Positions 1-11,047 of a stretch of 64,000 nucleotides of DNA are shown piece after piece. How positions within the stretch are numbered: the first letter of the stretch is position 1; each line of letters begins with the position of its first letter. Position numbers and translations under genes: made by a program. The notes under the pieces were generated by a model, which was not told the DNA's origin, did no database searches, and saw only the letters and a program-made list of their open reading frames with translations. The stretch covers positions 12,036,280 to 12,100,279 of the forward strand of contig NW_019211455.1 in the NCBI RefSeq assembly GCF_002443255.2, given 5' to 3'. Source of the DNA: Varroa destructor (Eukaryota; Arthropoda; Arachnida; Mesostigmata; Varroidae).

Positions 1-433
1 ACGATTCTAGCTGATAAGCTATGGCTTTGAAATGCGGCCTCAATCTCAATGACATTAGGCATGTTTCTGCATTAGACACCTTATTAAGCTTAGAATAGAT
101 CTGTGATCTGACTCGACCCGAATACCAGATCTAGATGCCATTTCATAAACCTACATCATAATAAGTGGGATTCTGTACGAGCCTAACTTCAAGTAAAGCT
201 TGAAGAGAAAGCCGAACTATTTTGGTTACTCCCCATTGCCTTGGTGCCCTATTTTAATCGATATCACTAAGCTATAGCAAAGTAATAGTGGTTCCAAAGT
301 ATGTGTTGCTTTAGCAGTGTTTTTTGTCAACTTGCAACGTTATTCTTGGCATTCTCGAGTTTGACAAAAACCATTGCGTTCAGCCGCCTTCGAGGGGGAA
401 TAGTTGCTAAATAACTTTACCTGTACCATTAAC

Positions 434-868
434 TTATAAAGTTTTCCAGGTATGCGAAGTAAATTTTTTCGTAGTCTTTTGCAGTTTTCTAATACTTGCG
501 AAGGACCAGTGTCGCCAATTCATATCGTTTTCACCTGATGTACCCATCTTGCGACAACTAAAAAAAAAAGATATAATGATCTGTAAAAGAACAATAACAA
601 CAAGGGTCTTATAAAGAAGAACATCGCTTCTCCGCGGTAGTTGACACATGGCATTCAGCACACTAGAAAGATAAAGCAGACAGCCATGATATTTACGATA
701 GTCTAATGTCATAAACATGGGAATTCCCGTTACATTGTTGTATATGTTATGGCACGCGGAGTGTTCGAACGACCGATTATGCACGCAGTACAAAAAACGT
801 TTGCCAGCAGTTTCTAAATAACCTCTTTTGCAAACTGTTTCGCAGTCACAAGTCAAACATGTGATCAA
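434..868 (-). CDS. Unrecognised 144-codon open frame, possibly spurious
   Basis: This open frame is Cys-rich in its first third, with several Cys pairs before residue 45. It has one strongly hydrophobic segment near residues 88-105 and a basic C-terminus. No family is recognised. The T-rich stretch followed by AG inside the frame, around 540-560 on the complementary strand, looks more like an intron 3' end than coding DNA. The frame could therefore be partly intronic or a chance opening. There is no supporting neighbour and no convincing start context. Confidence 0.12.
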   Translation of the reverse strand: MITCLTCDCETVCKRGYLETAGKRFLYCVHNRSFEHSACHNIYNNVTGIPMFMTLDYRKYHGCLLYLSSVLNAMCQLPRRSDVLLYKTLVVIVLLQIIISFFFSCRKMGTSGENDMNWRHWSFASIRKLQKTTKKFTSHTWKTL

Positions 869-2622
869 TGAGGTCGTCGATGCGTGCTTTTGAGTCAGAG
901 TAGAACAAATTTAATCCATATATGCGTTTTTTTTCTAACGGTAGGTTCAAACTGCGTTTCGTTAATAACCCTAAAAAGCTCGACTCGTTTTATCCCGACG
1001 GTCATATCCCAACAACGAAATCATCGTAATCACCTTTTTCCATCAACGGTATATAAGTCGCTTATTTTTCGTATGATTCTGCCGCGTCGTAAATAACTGC
1101 AGCAAATAATAGCAGTGAAGCTATTGAGCATTCAGTACTTTTTGTATTTCGATAATAGAAAATTCTGTGATTATTCTCAGATCCGCATAGAAATATTATG
1201 GAATAACGAAACTTCAAACCATCGAGATCACTACCAGCAGCAACGTGAGAGCTATCAATCTCGTCAAATCGGAGATATCGTCTTCCGCCTACGCTTTTTG
1301 CGTTCTGTGATCTCAGCACTTGAGACTTCGAGCTTCGTAGGAGCACAATGCTACCATTGCCTCAAACTGTATCGAGATACATATGCATTTGATTGTTATG
1401 TTTAAATAGGACTTTTTGTTTAGTCTATTTTTCGGGTTCATTGAGAGATAGGGAAACGTGGCGTGTTTGGAAGAGGGTAGCCAGATGGAATCAGAACTTC
1501 ACCATTCGTGGGAAACGTGTACCCTGTTACTATTCTCGACTTGGCTCTGTTATACCTAAACATCAAGTCCGCAGCAGAAGGAAAATAGGCGAGTGCGGGT
1601 TACATGTGTGCCACGCCAGACTGCCTCACGATACATAGTCTACAGAGGTGCCTTCTTTTCCTCTAGCCTTCTTACCAAGATTATGGCAAAGAGAGCTGTC
1701 GGCAGAACTCTCATAAGACCCATGTGGGAACAATGGGGTAAAAAGGGGCGAAAAGAATGCTAAGACAATAACAAGCAAACTAGAGCATAGCAACAAGGAC
1801 AAAATGGCATGGAGGTATTCTGCCACCTCATACCTATTTCTAAAACAACATTGCGTTACAATAAGTGTTTACCGTTCCACCGATAAGGACAACATCACAA
1901 TAGTATGTGTCATCAGCCGTTACGGTGATCAATGACAACAATGGAAACTATATGGAACCGTAGTGAATAGTAAAAAGTTGTGTGATACCGTGATGGTAAA
2001 CAGCTTTCGAGATTTCCGCTGTTGAGCTAGTAAAATGAATAGCCAAACAAAATTCGGTGAACCAAAATAGAAATGTCGTAATAATTATTGTCATAGTATC
2101 TAGGTACTAAACCTAATATAGCTAATGCAGTGATAGTTAGCAGCAGACGAAAAGAAAAATTTTAATGGGCTATTCTCCTAATGAGTCTTTACACTATATA
2201 TGAGCTACAAATGGCTTCCATTTTGCCATTTGTATCGGCTGATTGATCACTGCCGTTACAATTGATTTTTTCCAGTGCGATAGAATGTATCATGGCGGAC
2301 TTGAGTTGCGACACTATGCAAATTTCCAATACTTGAGAGACAACGTGTTGTACAACTCTTAAGTACGAAAGGATAGTAATGGAACAAATGCCCATTTAAG
2401 AATAGTGGCGTTTACTTGCCTTCGTTTGGGGCGGGATGGAATGATATGGATATATAAAATGCTTGCTACAGGTTTGATTTGTGGGTTAAACGTATTGACT
2501 GTCGTCTAAGCTATTCCGCCAGTACCAGCACGTAGAATTTCATGTATTGTTGATCATGCTTTGTTTTTTTTTTTAACTGTCAGGTTCTCTTTATTTACGT
2601 TGGCATACAGCGTACTGTATTC

Positions 2623-2940
2623 ATGCATATTAACATTATGAGTCAGTCGCTCGCGACGTTGTTTTTCTTCATATTGTTCAGCAAATTCATTGACAGTCGT
2701 TTAAAATTTCCAATAACCATAATGCACTACTGGCCTACGAGGACTCCTCCTCAGGGTTACTTAGTTGGCACATACCGTAGTGTCTGTCCTATAAGAAAAA
2801 TAGGGCGAAAGACTTATTTTCCTTGTCCCATGTCTGTCTCCCAATTTATTTATGAGCGAAAAGGGCCCATCCTTTTTCACTACTTTTATTCTCCCTCTTT
2901 GAGCCCCTTTCGTCGTAGCACCCCCGCAGCAAACTCCTAG
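2623..2940 (+). CDS. Unrecognised 105-codon frame with signal-peptide-like start
   Basis: The frame opens with two closely spaced methionines. The second is followed by a hydrophobic run rich in Leu and Phe, ending in Ile-Asp-Ser, which reads like a secretory signal. The predicted mature part is basic, has only two cysteines and is rich in Pro, Tyr and Arg. No family is recognised. A (CAG)9 microsatellite starts about 175 bp downstream. A chance frame is equally likely, since no splice sites or homology support it. Confidence 0.15.
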   Translation: MHINIMSQSLATLFFFILFSKFIDSRLKFPITIMHYWPTRTPPQGYLVGTYRSVCPIRKIGRKTYFPCPMSVSQFIYERKGPILFHYFYSPSLSPFRRSTPAANS

Positions 2941-3113
2941 CTTATCCCATGACTTCGCGCTTCAACGGACCAAAGCCGTGTCGAAACACATTCCACGTGA
3001 TCCCTAATGGTCAGACGGCGCCTGGCTGGCGACGCTGGAGTTTACTATCATAGACCCACTCCTCCACTGGCGGCCAACGGCCGTGTCGTGTGAGAAAAAC
3101 ACGCTTTATTATA

Positions 3114-3140
3114 CAGCAGCAGCAGCAGCAGCAGCAGCAG
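3114..3140 (+). repeat. (CAG)9 microsatellite
   Basis: Nine uninterrupted CAG units, not in any frame I can connect to a gene. Confidence 0.95.
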
Positions 3141-6100
3141 TAGCAATGGACCGTAGTAGAACGCAACGGTTATTTATTATGTTAAGTTGTCACCACAAAG
3201 AACCAAGGGCCATGTGCAGGGGGCAGGCTGGTAGATAGAACCAGTTGTCAACCCGACCGACTCGTTGTGCTGGAAGTGCAATGAAAGAACTATCAGCAGC
3301 AGCCTGGCAGGCAGTAAACTTAAGACAGGCACGTCAATGCAGAGAATGGGCTGGACAAAATAGAGCAGACTATAGAAATTGCATGCATTGAAAAATCTTG
3401 GACTTTGCACATATATAGCTTAACGGTGTGCACCAACGAGTATATAATACAGTAACCGAACTGTAGAAAATCATAGAAGCATCAATAATAATAGTCTGTG
3501 CTATGCTATTATAACGTATAGCAAACAATTGCAAAGCTAACGAGGTATGCAACAGGAATGATTTTCTTGTCTCACATACTCTATTTTATTGCTATGTTTT
3601 TAAGCCTCGTATTTTTACTAGGTCAAACAGAGTAAAAGTCAACTGTATTTAAACATGACTTGGAAGAACATGCCTGCCAATAATTCCATTAGTGTTGAGC
3701 TCGTTTTGAGAACACGAGTGGGTAAAAATGTCAAAATGTGCGAAAAGTGCGAAAAGTAAGAATGCTAACTTGTCTAAGGAATGCGCGATCCATGATTCTT
3801 GTTCAATATTTTACAAGGCAGACAAATAGAATTATAGATAAGCCGCAGTTAGCCAGACTCGTCACAGTCATTTAGAGCTCTTGTGTGCAGAACTGCTTAC
3901 GTATGCACTTGCAAGGCCATTGGAATACGTTTTCGTTAAAGTTCGACAGCATATCGTAAAAGAAAGGATTACCTAATGATTAGAACTGTTTACCATATTC
4001 AGCTGACACGGAAGAATTTCGAAAAGACGCTTTTCATATCAGATAATATCAAGAAGTTTTCTGTAGCTATAAGCGGCCCACATCGAAATAAATGTTCTCT
4101 TGGCTAGAGGTTCGTTTTCGCATAGAAAGTAAATACATTCAAAAATACGGACCTCTATTCCGTTGCGAAATTCGTTTACAGCAGAGGCGGCAGACGACGA
4201 TATCCAGTTGCCATGGGCAAGAACCCGAATTAGGCATAAGTACTACACTAGCCATGGAAATGGGTGCCATTCAGCATTATTACTGAATGAAAATTTTCGA
4301 AATTGCGATCGAAGTTGCAGTCACCTTATATCTAGACAAATGATCGACTTTTCTATTGTTTTATGAAAGTTGCCTATTGTAAATTCTAAAAAATCATCAA
4401 CCGCCAGATCATAATGGCCGTTGACTGAACTGATGGCGAACCGATTTTCATCAATTGCTTTATAAAGGTAAATAATCTAGACTATAAATCTTTATCCATT
4501 TTATACATGTCCTACCTTAGTTACGTAGGCCCTGATTCAGAGCGATTGAGTCAGATGGCCTGAACCATTATGAGGCCTGTTTTTATAAGCAGCGAACACT
4601 TTTTCTATGGTGTAACATCCCCACTCATGTTAACAATGATTCTTTTTTAGTGTTTTCTATCGTGTGGATCACAGAATCGTGCAAAAAGATAATTCCTACA
4701 TTAACTAAATATAATATGTAACAAATATAAAGAACAGCGTCAGGTATGCTCGAAGCCATAACAATATTTACTCATTCTTCGGGACTGGAACCGTACCAAA
4801 TTTAGTTAAAACAAAAACAGAGATCTTTTGTAGGCTTCGTACAGGAGATCACTTATATGCCAAAAGACTTGTTATTCAACTTTTGTTCGACAAAAAAACC
4901 TGTAGCAATCACAGTATAAGCTCCGGCTCGGTTTTTATTGAACTGATCTATGGAATAGTAGAGCCTCGACTACGACTGTAACTTCCTTTGACCTACAATT
5001 TACTATGTTTACAATCTTTTCTTGTACAGGTTCCCACTTTGCTTCGTATTCTGAGACTTAGACAACGAGCCCCTGCTTGAAAAAACAGGCGTTGCTGCTT
5101 TAAGTCTCGTGTACGACACATACTAGACAATTTGCGCGAATGAAAAAAGATGATCACATTCTAAAACAAAAGCCGCATTCGAGGCTTTACGTGCCGAATT
5201 TTGGCGAATCCACGTGGTGGATTCTCTATGCGTTTATTCCTAATGCTTTCAGGCTGTTCAGTTAACCAGCGCAAGCAGCATCTCAGGCAGTAACTAAATA
5301 ATTTTTTTTGCATACGAGAAACGGCCCCTCAACGCATGATCCTCTAATACGCTTGTATATGACTGACGAAAACCCCAAACCTCTAAAAAAGGACTGTATT
5401 AATATACTTTATGCAGACCCTTTTCAGCTGATTGATATTAATATGGCTAAAAATCAAGTCTAAAAGTTTCCTCCACGCGAATACGAATTCGATGAGCGTC
5501 TTAGTCGATGTTGCAACGTTATCTAATATTAATAAATATGACTCTCAATTAATCTTACTAGTATTACTTCTATAAATTTCGCTCAGCTGTCTACGTATTG
5601 GTATCAGAACGTTTTCTATTACTGGCTGTTCATTTAGATCTTGACGAAACGTAGTCTCTTAGCCTTTATTATATTACCGTGAAGGCGAAGCCGTCACGAA
5701 AATAACGCTACCAGCTGTTTTCCAACAGTTGAACTATTTTTTCGCATCGACCCTTGCTGTGGCGATACACCTAAATAGTTATCGATATAAGTTCAATGTC
5801 TTTGCTGGGGTTTCCTTCAAGATGCGATAAATAGCCTGGTGGCACCTGCCGCGTTTGAACTAGCCCTGCTGGCTGTATGTCAAGTAAAATGTGGGTTACT
5901 CCAGCCATTGTGCCTAACATCAATACACCTTTTCCCCATAGTCCGTTGTTATTTTGGAGAAGACTTTTCTTGTTGGCCTCACAAACTGCATCCGCCTTAC
6001 GTGACCGTCGATTCTCGGGTAACAAGTTATGCAAAGTATTGTTTACCGATGATCAACTCATGTCTTCCTTGCTATCGTCATGCACAGCGAAGACACTGCG

Positions 6101-6683
6101 TAAAAAATTTGAACCCGCGGCTGATTCCTAGCCTCTACTTGGTACATATGGCATAATCTCTGATCTGAATCGTAAGCTATTACTACGGAAATCATCTAAA
6201 AAAGGGCATAACTGAGTCCACTTTATACATCACAGCTGCCAAGAAGCCAGTGTAGAAAAAAACGCGACAGACTAGCCTAATTTCTCTATGGATAGAAGAA
6301 AAGCTACTGATAACTGCAATATTTCCCAAACCGTGGTTACCCGCGATTAAAATAAGAAGTAGAAAAAAGAAAAGAAAAAAATGTTTATATGAAATATACA
6401 GGCGATTCTTGCCTTTGGTGTAAAAGCGATAAAAGAACTAATAACCCGCCAGTGACTAGACTCTACTGTATGATAAGAATGATAAATCATTAAACTTCAC
6501 TTACATAAAGCACTAACAAAATAGTACATACCTTTGAATCACAGCTACAGATATTTCCAATACTACTAAATATACTGCTAAAGGAAAAGTAAAAATATAT
6601 CAACCTGACCTTTCTTAACCCTGAAAATAATGTCAACAATAGATGTCCTACATATCCTTATATTACATGTAGTTTCGGCTACA

Positions 6684-6736
6684 ATAATCAGCATAATATT
6701 TAATAAAATAATAATCAGCGGCTAATAATAATCAGC
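6684..6736 (+). repeat. Interspersed AATAATCAGC-type short repeat
   Basis: The decamer AATAATCAGC, or a one-base variant, appears three times within about 55 bp, separated by AT-rich spacers. It resembles a decayed minisatellite. No function is visible. Confidence 0.6.
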
Positions 6737-7049
6737 ATTTTAGCGACGCACATGCAGAATCGTATGTCGCCTACTTCATCAACTTCGTTTTTCGGCTCGG
6801 AATATGAATGTGTTTTAATAAACGTCTCAATTAAGGCACAAACTAAGCAAAATGCACATAAACCGATGTAATATCTGCACCAGTGACCCTGCCAGAGAAA
6901 TTTTCAAATGCCGAAGAAACTTTTGCCCTAGTAACTTATTTATTACTGGTAGTACATTTTCCCCAGGCAGTACTGGCTGGTGCAGCATCTTCTTTAAACC
7001 CAAGAATCAAACTGAAACGTCAAAAAAAATCCAATTTCATCCTTTGACT

Positions 7050-8250
7050 TTCTGATCTCATTGTGCTTATCCACAGCTAAACAGTTTCCACTACTAATAA
7101 CGTCTAACCAACCTTGCACTAAGCCTCCCATCACCCCCGACCTTCTCATGTTTCCATTGTTACGTTGACCCGTTCCATCTTCGCTGCCCCTGTCTCTGCG
7201 GCGTTCAGGCAAAGCAAAGCAAGGCAATGCATGTCCTCACGCTCCCTCAAGGCAGAATTCCTGCGAGAGGCGTTCCTCGAGTCGCAGCGGCCTTTTTGTT
7301 ATTGTTGTTATTGTGGTCGACTGTTAGTTGAGCAGCTGCCCTGTTTCCGATGCTGGTGGCGGGAATCATTGACGTCCACGCTCTGTCCTCGGGTGCTTTT
7401 ATCCACCACTCCTCCTCTGTTACACCCCTCTTGCTGCTCCTGATCTTGTTCTTGCCTTGTCCACTGAAGCGTGTAACCGATGTCATTAGTGTCCAGCACT
7501 AACGACCAACTTCTAGAGGCTATCAGACGCTACGCCGCACACTACATTCTCTTGGCTGACCGGCTGGACCAAGTCGACTGATCACGAGGCGGACATTGAC
7601 TGACCAGCACGGGTATCCTTATTCCACCGGTTTTAGCATAGCGGTTCATGACGTCGTGGGGGATAGGTAACCAAGGTATAGGGGCCCGATCAGCTACCAA
7701 TGCCGATTGCGAGCAATGCAGAGAAGAAGATAAAGGAAAAAGGGGCAAAAAGGCGGAGAAGGCGAGGGATCCTCCAATGGTCTTCGAGGCGAACATCCGC
7801 GTTAACGTACAGAGCCACACTACAACACATAGATACGCATCCAACGAAGTCATTTTTGGGAAAAAAACAGGCAGCACGCCGATCTGCCAGAGGCAGCAGG
7901 ATGAAGACAAAGACGGGTGCGTTAAGATTCTGTCAACCATGTTTGAGTCAACAGTGGATAGCGACCCTTTCTTTGGCGGGAGGGTTTGTTTGGCCGATAC
8001 GCTCGGTTTGTCATGCTCAGGCCATATAGAAAGAAAGACAAAGTGACCTTGAAAACGAGTACTGTGTTTTATAAAAATGCAGACGATAGCAGCTGAGCGC
8101 ATAAAGAAGGAGGCCAAAGGAGCACAAGGTGAAGGTGAAGGTTTGTAACAATGACGCGATGGAAGGCTAAGACGGAATATGGCGGAAAAAGTGGACAAGA
8201 GGCTACACGAGTAAGACACAAGCGGATATATGTAGCTATTATACATGTAG
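7050..8250. other. GC-richer block open on both strands
   Basis: Base composition rises clearly above the flanks. The minus strand carries a 243-codon open frame (7542-8273) and the plus strand a 132-codon frame (7648-8046) that overlaps it completely. Neither shows a recognisable domain. The plus-strand frame is hydrophilic and Lys/Arg-rich; the minus-strand frame is Ser/Pro/Cys-rich. The block lies a few hundred bases upstream of the ATG at 8610, so a promoter or 5' UTR region of that candidate gene is a plausible reading. The open frames may simply follow from GC richness. Confidence 0.35.
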
Positions 8251-8609
8251 ATATTTAATGACTGGTATTTCAAATTTCAAACAAATAAAACAGGTTATTG
8301 ACTTGATGACGCGATATTGCCCCTATAGTTTTAGTTGGACTTGACTGATCATATCCATCGTATCAACATTAAGGTTAAAAAAACAAGAGAAACTGATAAA
8401 ATTACCTAAAACGATAATCTTGTCTTTTGCAGTTGTTTCCGAAAGCGGAATACTTTTAGCAATGTTTGTTTAAGGGTCTCATACTGCATATGCATGTCAG
8501 ACAGAACTGTCCAATCGCTCTCCGCCTTTTCAGCGCCATGACAAATATCCATGATTAATAGAGAGCACTGGAGGTAAGTTTTCCTCTAAGGCCAACCAGA
8601 ATTAGCAGC

Positions 8610-8660
8610 ATGTCTGGGGCTTCGAAGCTTCAAGACGTTATATCAGTGAATGGTAATCAG
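8610..8660 (+). CDS. Candidate first coding exon of a membrane-protein gene
   Basis: An ATG at 8610 opens 17 codons that end with CAG directly before GTGAGT, a near-consensus splice donor, leaving phase 0. The short product segment begins Met-Ser-Gly-Ala-Ser. The next exon with a compatible phase that I can propose is the membrane-segment exon at about 10535-11047. A juxtaposed acceptor-donor at 9223-9225 lies in the intervening intron. No family is recognised, and the exon is inferred from start context and donor only. Confidence 0.3.
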
Positions 8661-10534
8661 GTGAGTAGCCCAGTATATCAGGCTTAATTGCAGCCCTGTT
8701 ATATAATCTGTTTCGGTATCATCTTATTGGATACGATGATACAGTAGTATCATCTGTTTTTGATGAAATATAATCTACATCTATTACCAGTCTATTCTAA
8801 ACTAATGGTGTCTGGAATACTTGCCAAGAAACCGCGAGTTTTTTGAGTTACTGGAACTGAATCGCAATCGAAAAAAGATCTTGGGGCATGCAACTCCCAG
8901 CCTGGAAAGCACTGCGATTCCCTTCGGGGCATTTGGCTTCTGAGATCCAATGATAGCTACCGAGAATTTTAACCAGAAATTAGTTTCAGTGAAAATGCAC
9001 TGAAGTTTAGCAGGTACTGCACTCATAGGCAAGGCAAGAATCGAAAAATGTTTATCATTATTTACAACGAGCTACGAAAGGTTAACTTTTATCAATATGA
9101 AAATATTTTAATAAGAAATACAGACTATACATTGCTATATTGATTCATTTAAGTGGTGTGCTTACACTCTGATTGGAATATTGCAATGTTGGCCGATTGT
9201 TTACGATTTTTTCCTTCCTTAAAGGTAAGTCTTTCAATTGTACATATCATTATTCAAAAAAAAAAATAAAATCATACTAAAATGATTACTTAAGCTGATT
9301 TTTTCTTAATTACATAAAGTGTTGCTTTTTTACATTAAATTACATAAAATATAGGCAAAAAATATTAGATCTTATTACGGACATAGTCTAGAAATGACCG
9401 TACTATATTTAGCCCTAAGTAATCGAGGTTAAAACGCATTAGTGATGAAAGAGGCCAATCATTTAGTTATGTTTAGTTGTTTTGCACGCTAATGGAAGCA
9501 CACCAATCAGCCACGTGCTGAATGCTACTCATATAAAATCTTTGTACTTAAATTCATTTTTGCGTTGTCTTTTTCAAGTTTTAAGTTCCACTCGACTCTT
9601 CCGTATCAAAGTTTTGTAGAGTCGGGTGAATGAAATTTCTACTATGACTTTTGATGAGGATACTTATCAGCCATCTAGTCCTGTTACAATTAATCTAATG
9701 GCAGAATTACCCATACTTCTTCCATTAAATTAAAGCACTTTTGTGCGAAGTTAACCTTACCATGAAGAAATTATGCCAAATTATGAATTAGCGCTAGTGC
9801 TTGAAAATACCTAGACAACACTCTTCCAATTATAGGCGTTCCAGTATAGAACCAAAGTGATGCTAAAAATATCAGGGACAATGAGTACTGTATTAAGCCT
9901 CACATACATCTGCAGATAATAAAAAATAATCTGCGTACAAGTTTATGAACTAATCACTACTCGCCATTCATTCTCTGAAGTTCGTGCTTTCACAGTATAT
10001 GAGAAAAGAGGAAATTATTAGACTAGAAATGGAATTACTGTGGACCATTTATGGCAACCACTATCGAACTCTAACCGATACATTACAATGTAACAAATCT
10101 GCTCATGGTTCATCTATTAGTCTCGAATAATCTTCGTTGTAAATACTGCGCGGAATAGAGGACTGTGCGTTCCCTGTTCATAGAGTATCACCGAACTCAA
10201 TTCATTCATTATATTACATATATACGTTGCATGATGTATATACACTTGTACCAGTCATGCTGGCAATGCAAATTTCGGGGATTAAAATGTTCGGTAAAAA
10301 ATACATCTAGCTTTTTCGGACATTTTGTTTTCAATGACACTTCTGTGATATGGATATTATCAGAGTTCAAGCTGACAAGGTTGTATAGCCAGCTAATCAG
10401 CCATGTTTGTTACTACAACGATAGAACGAAGTCTGCCGCAAACAGCTGTTAAGTCCACCAGCGCGACTGCGGCGGACTTTCGACAGTCAGCTCTCAAAAC
10501 CAGATGTATAAGGTAATTTTGCGAAGCTATCGAG

Positions 10535-11047
10535 TCTTTCTCGGGCGCTCAATTAATTCCCGATGACAATGTCAAGGCTACGAATGAAGACATTCACCAA
10601 AACAGAGCTAGAATGGTCTCAGTATTTGGACGTGGCACGACGTCAGTATCCCTCACAAAGAACAGTTCAGCAATTTGTAGTCAAAACTTCTCGAATGCCA
10701 ATTCTGGTAAAGTTCACAAGTTCCTTAATGGTACAGGCAGTTTTGAAACAGATACCATTCCGAAAGAAAGCACCGACAAAGTGTCGGACAGCATTTACAC
10801 ACAATTCGCACATGATACACAGTGCGCAAGACCGGAGTTTACGAAGAATCCTCAGCCCGGAATTGTTCCAGATTCAGGTTCCGTCACTTCAAATGAGTTC
10901 GCAGCAACGCCCCTGGGTAAACCACCCGCTCTTCAGGTCACTGGCCTTACCACGATGCTGTTGTGCGTTCTTGCCGTTTCAATTACCATAGTCGGCCTTC
11001 TAGTGATTCTTGCTCTGCAGGGTATGTGGCCATTTAATTATATGTAA
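10535..11047 (+). CDS. Candidate exon of a single-pass membrane protein
   Basis: The frame runs open from about 10517. A phase-0 start at 10535, after an AG, would match the phase-0 donor at 8660, although the pyrimidine tract is poor. The product is rich in Ser, Thr and Asn and carries three N-glycosylation sequons (NSS, NFS, NGT) in the first part. Near its end is one hydrophobic segment of about 25 residues, beginning at Leu-Thr-Thr-Met. The exon either reads through to TAA at 11045-11047 or is spliced at GTATGT (11022), leaving phase 1 after CAG-G. Sequons ahead of the membrane segment suggest a luminal N-terminal part, yet the proposed first exon has no signal peptide, so a different 5' exon is possible. 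An overlapping frame (10563-10991) is judged a shadow. Family unknown. Confidence 0.4.
   Translation, partial: SFSGAQLIPDDNVKATNEDIHQNRARMVSVFGRGTTSVSLTKNSSAICSQNFSNANSGKVHKFLNGTGSFETDTIPKESTDKVSDSIYTQFAHDTQCARPEFTKNPQPGIVPDSGSVTSNEFAATPLGKPPALQVTGLTTMLLCVLAVSITIVGLLVILALQGMWPFNYM

Larger units (their letters stand above)
1..8609. other. Gene-poor 5' flank of the window
   Basis: No exon of a recognisable family was found on either strand. The interval is AT-rich up to about 7.0 kb. It contains several short open frames with no convincing splice context: a Cys-rich frame with one hydrophobic segment on the minus strand at 434-868, a signal-peptide-like frame on the minus strand at 1626-1826, and another on the plus strand at 2623-2940. 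A GC-richer block spans about 7.05-8.25 kb and is listed separately. A (CAG)9 run lies at 3114-3140. I cannot exclude UTRs, noncoding RNA genes or lineage-specific exons. Confidence 0.5.

Noticed and set aside
1062..1405. Overlapping opposite-strand frames of about 95 codons
   Set aside because: Mutual shadows, no domain and no splice support.
5771..6156. Open frames on both strands near 5.8-6.1 kb
   Set aside because: Opposite-strand frames of similar length with no motif or splice context; probably chance in a less AT-rich stretch.
8802..9032. 76-codon minus-strand frame
   Set aside because: No family resemblance, no splice sites and located in a putative intron; all three plus frames are also short and closed.
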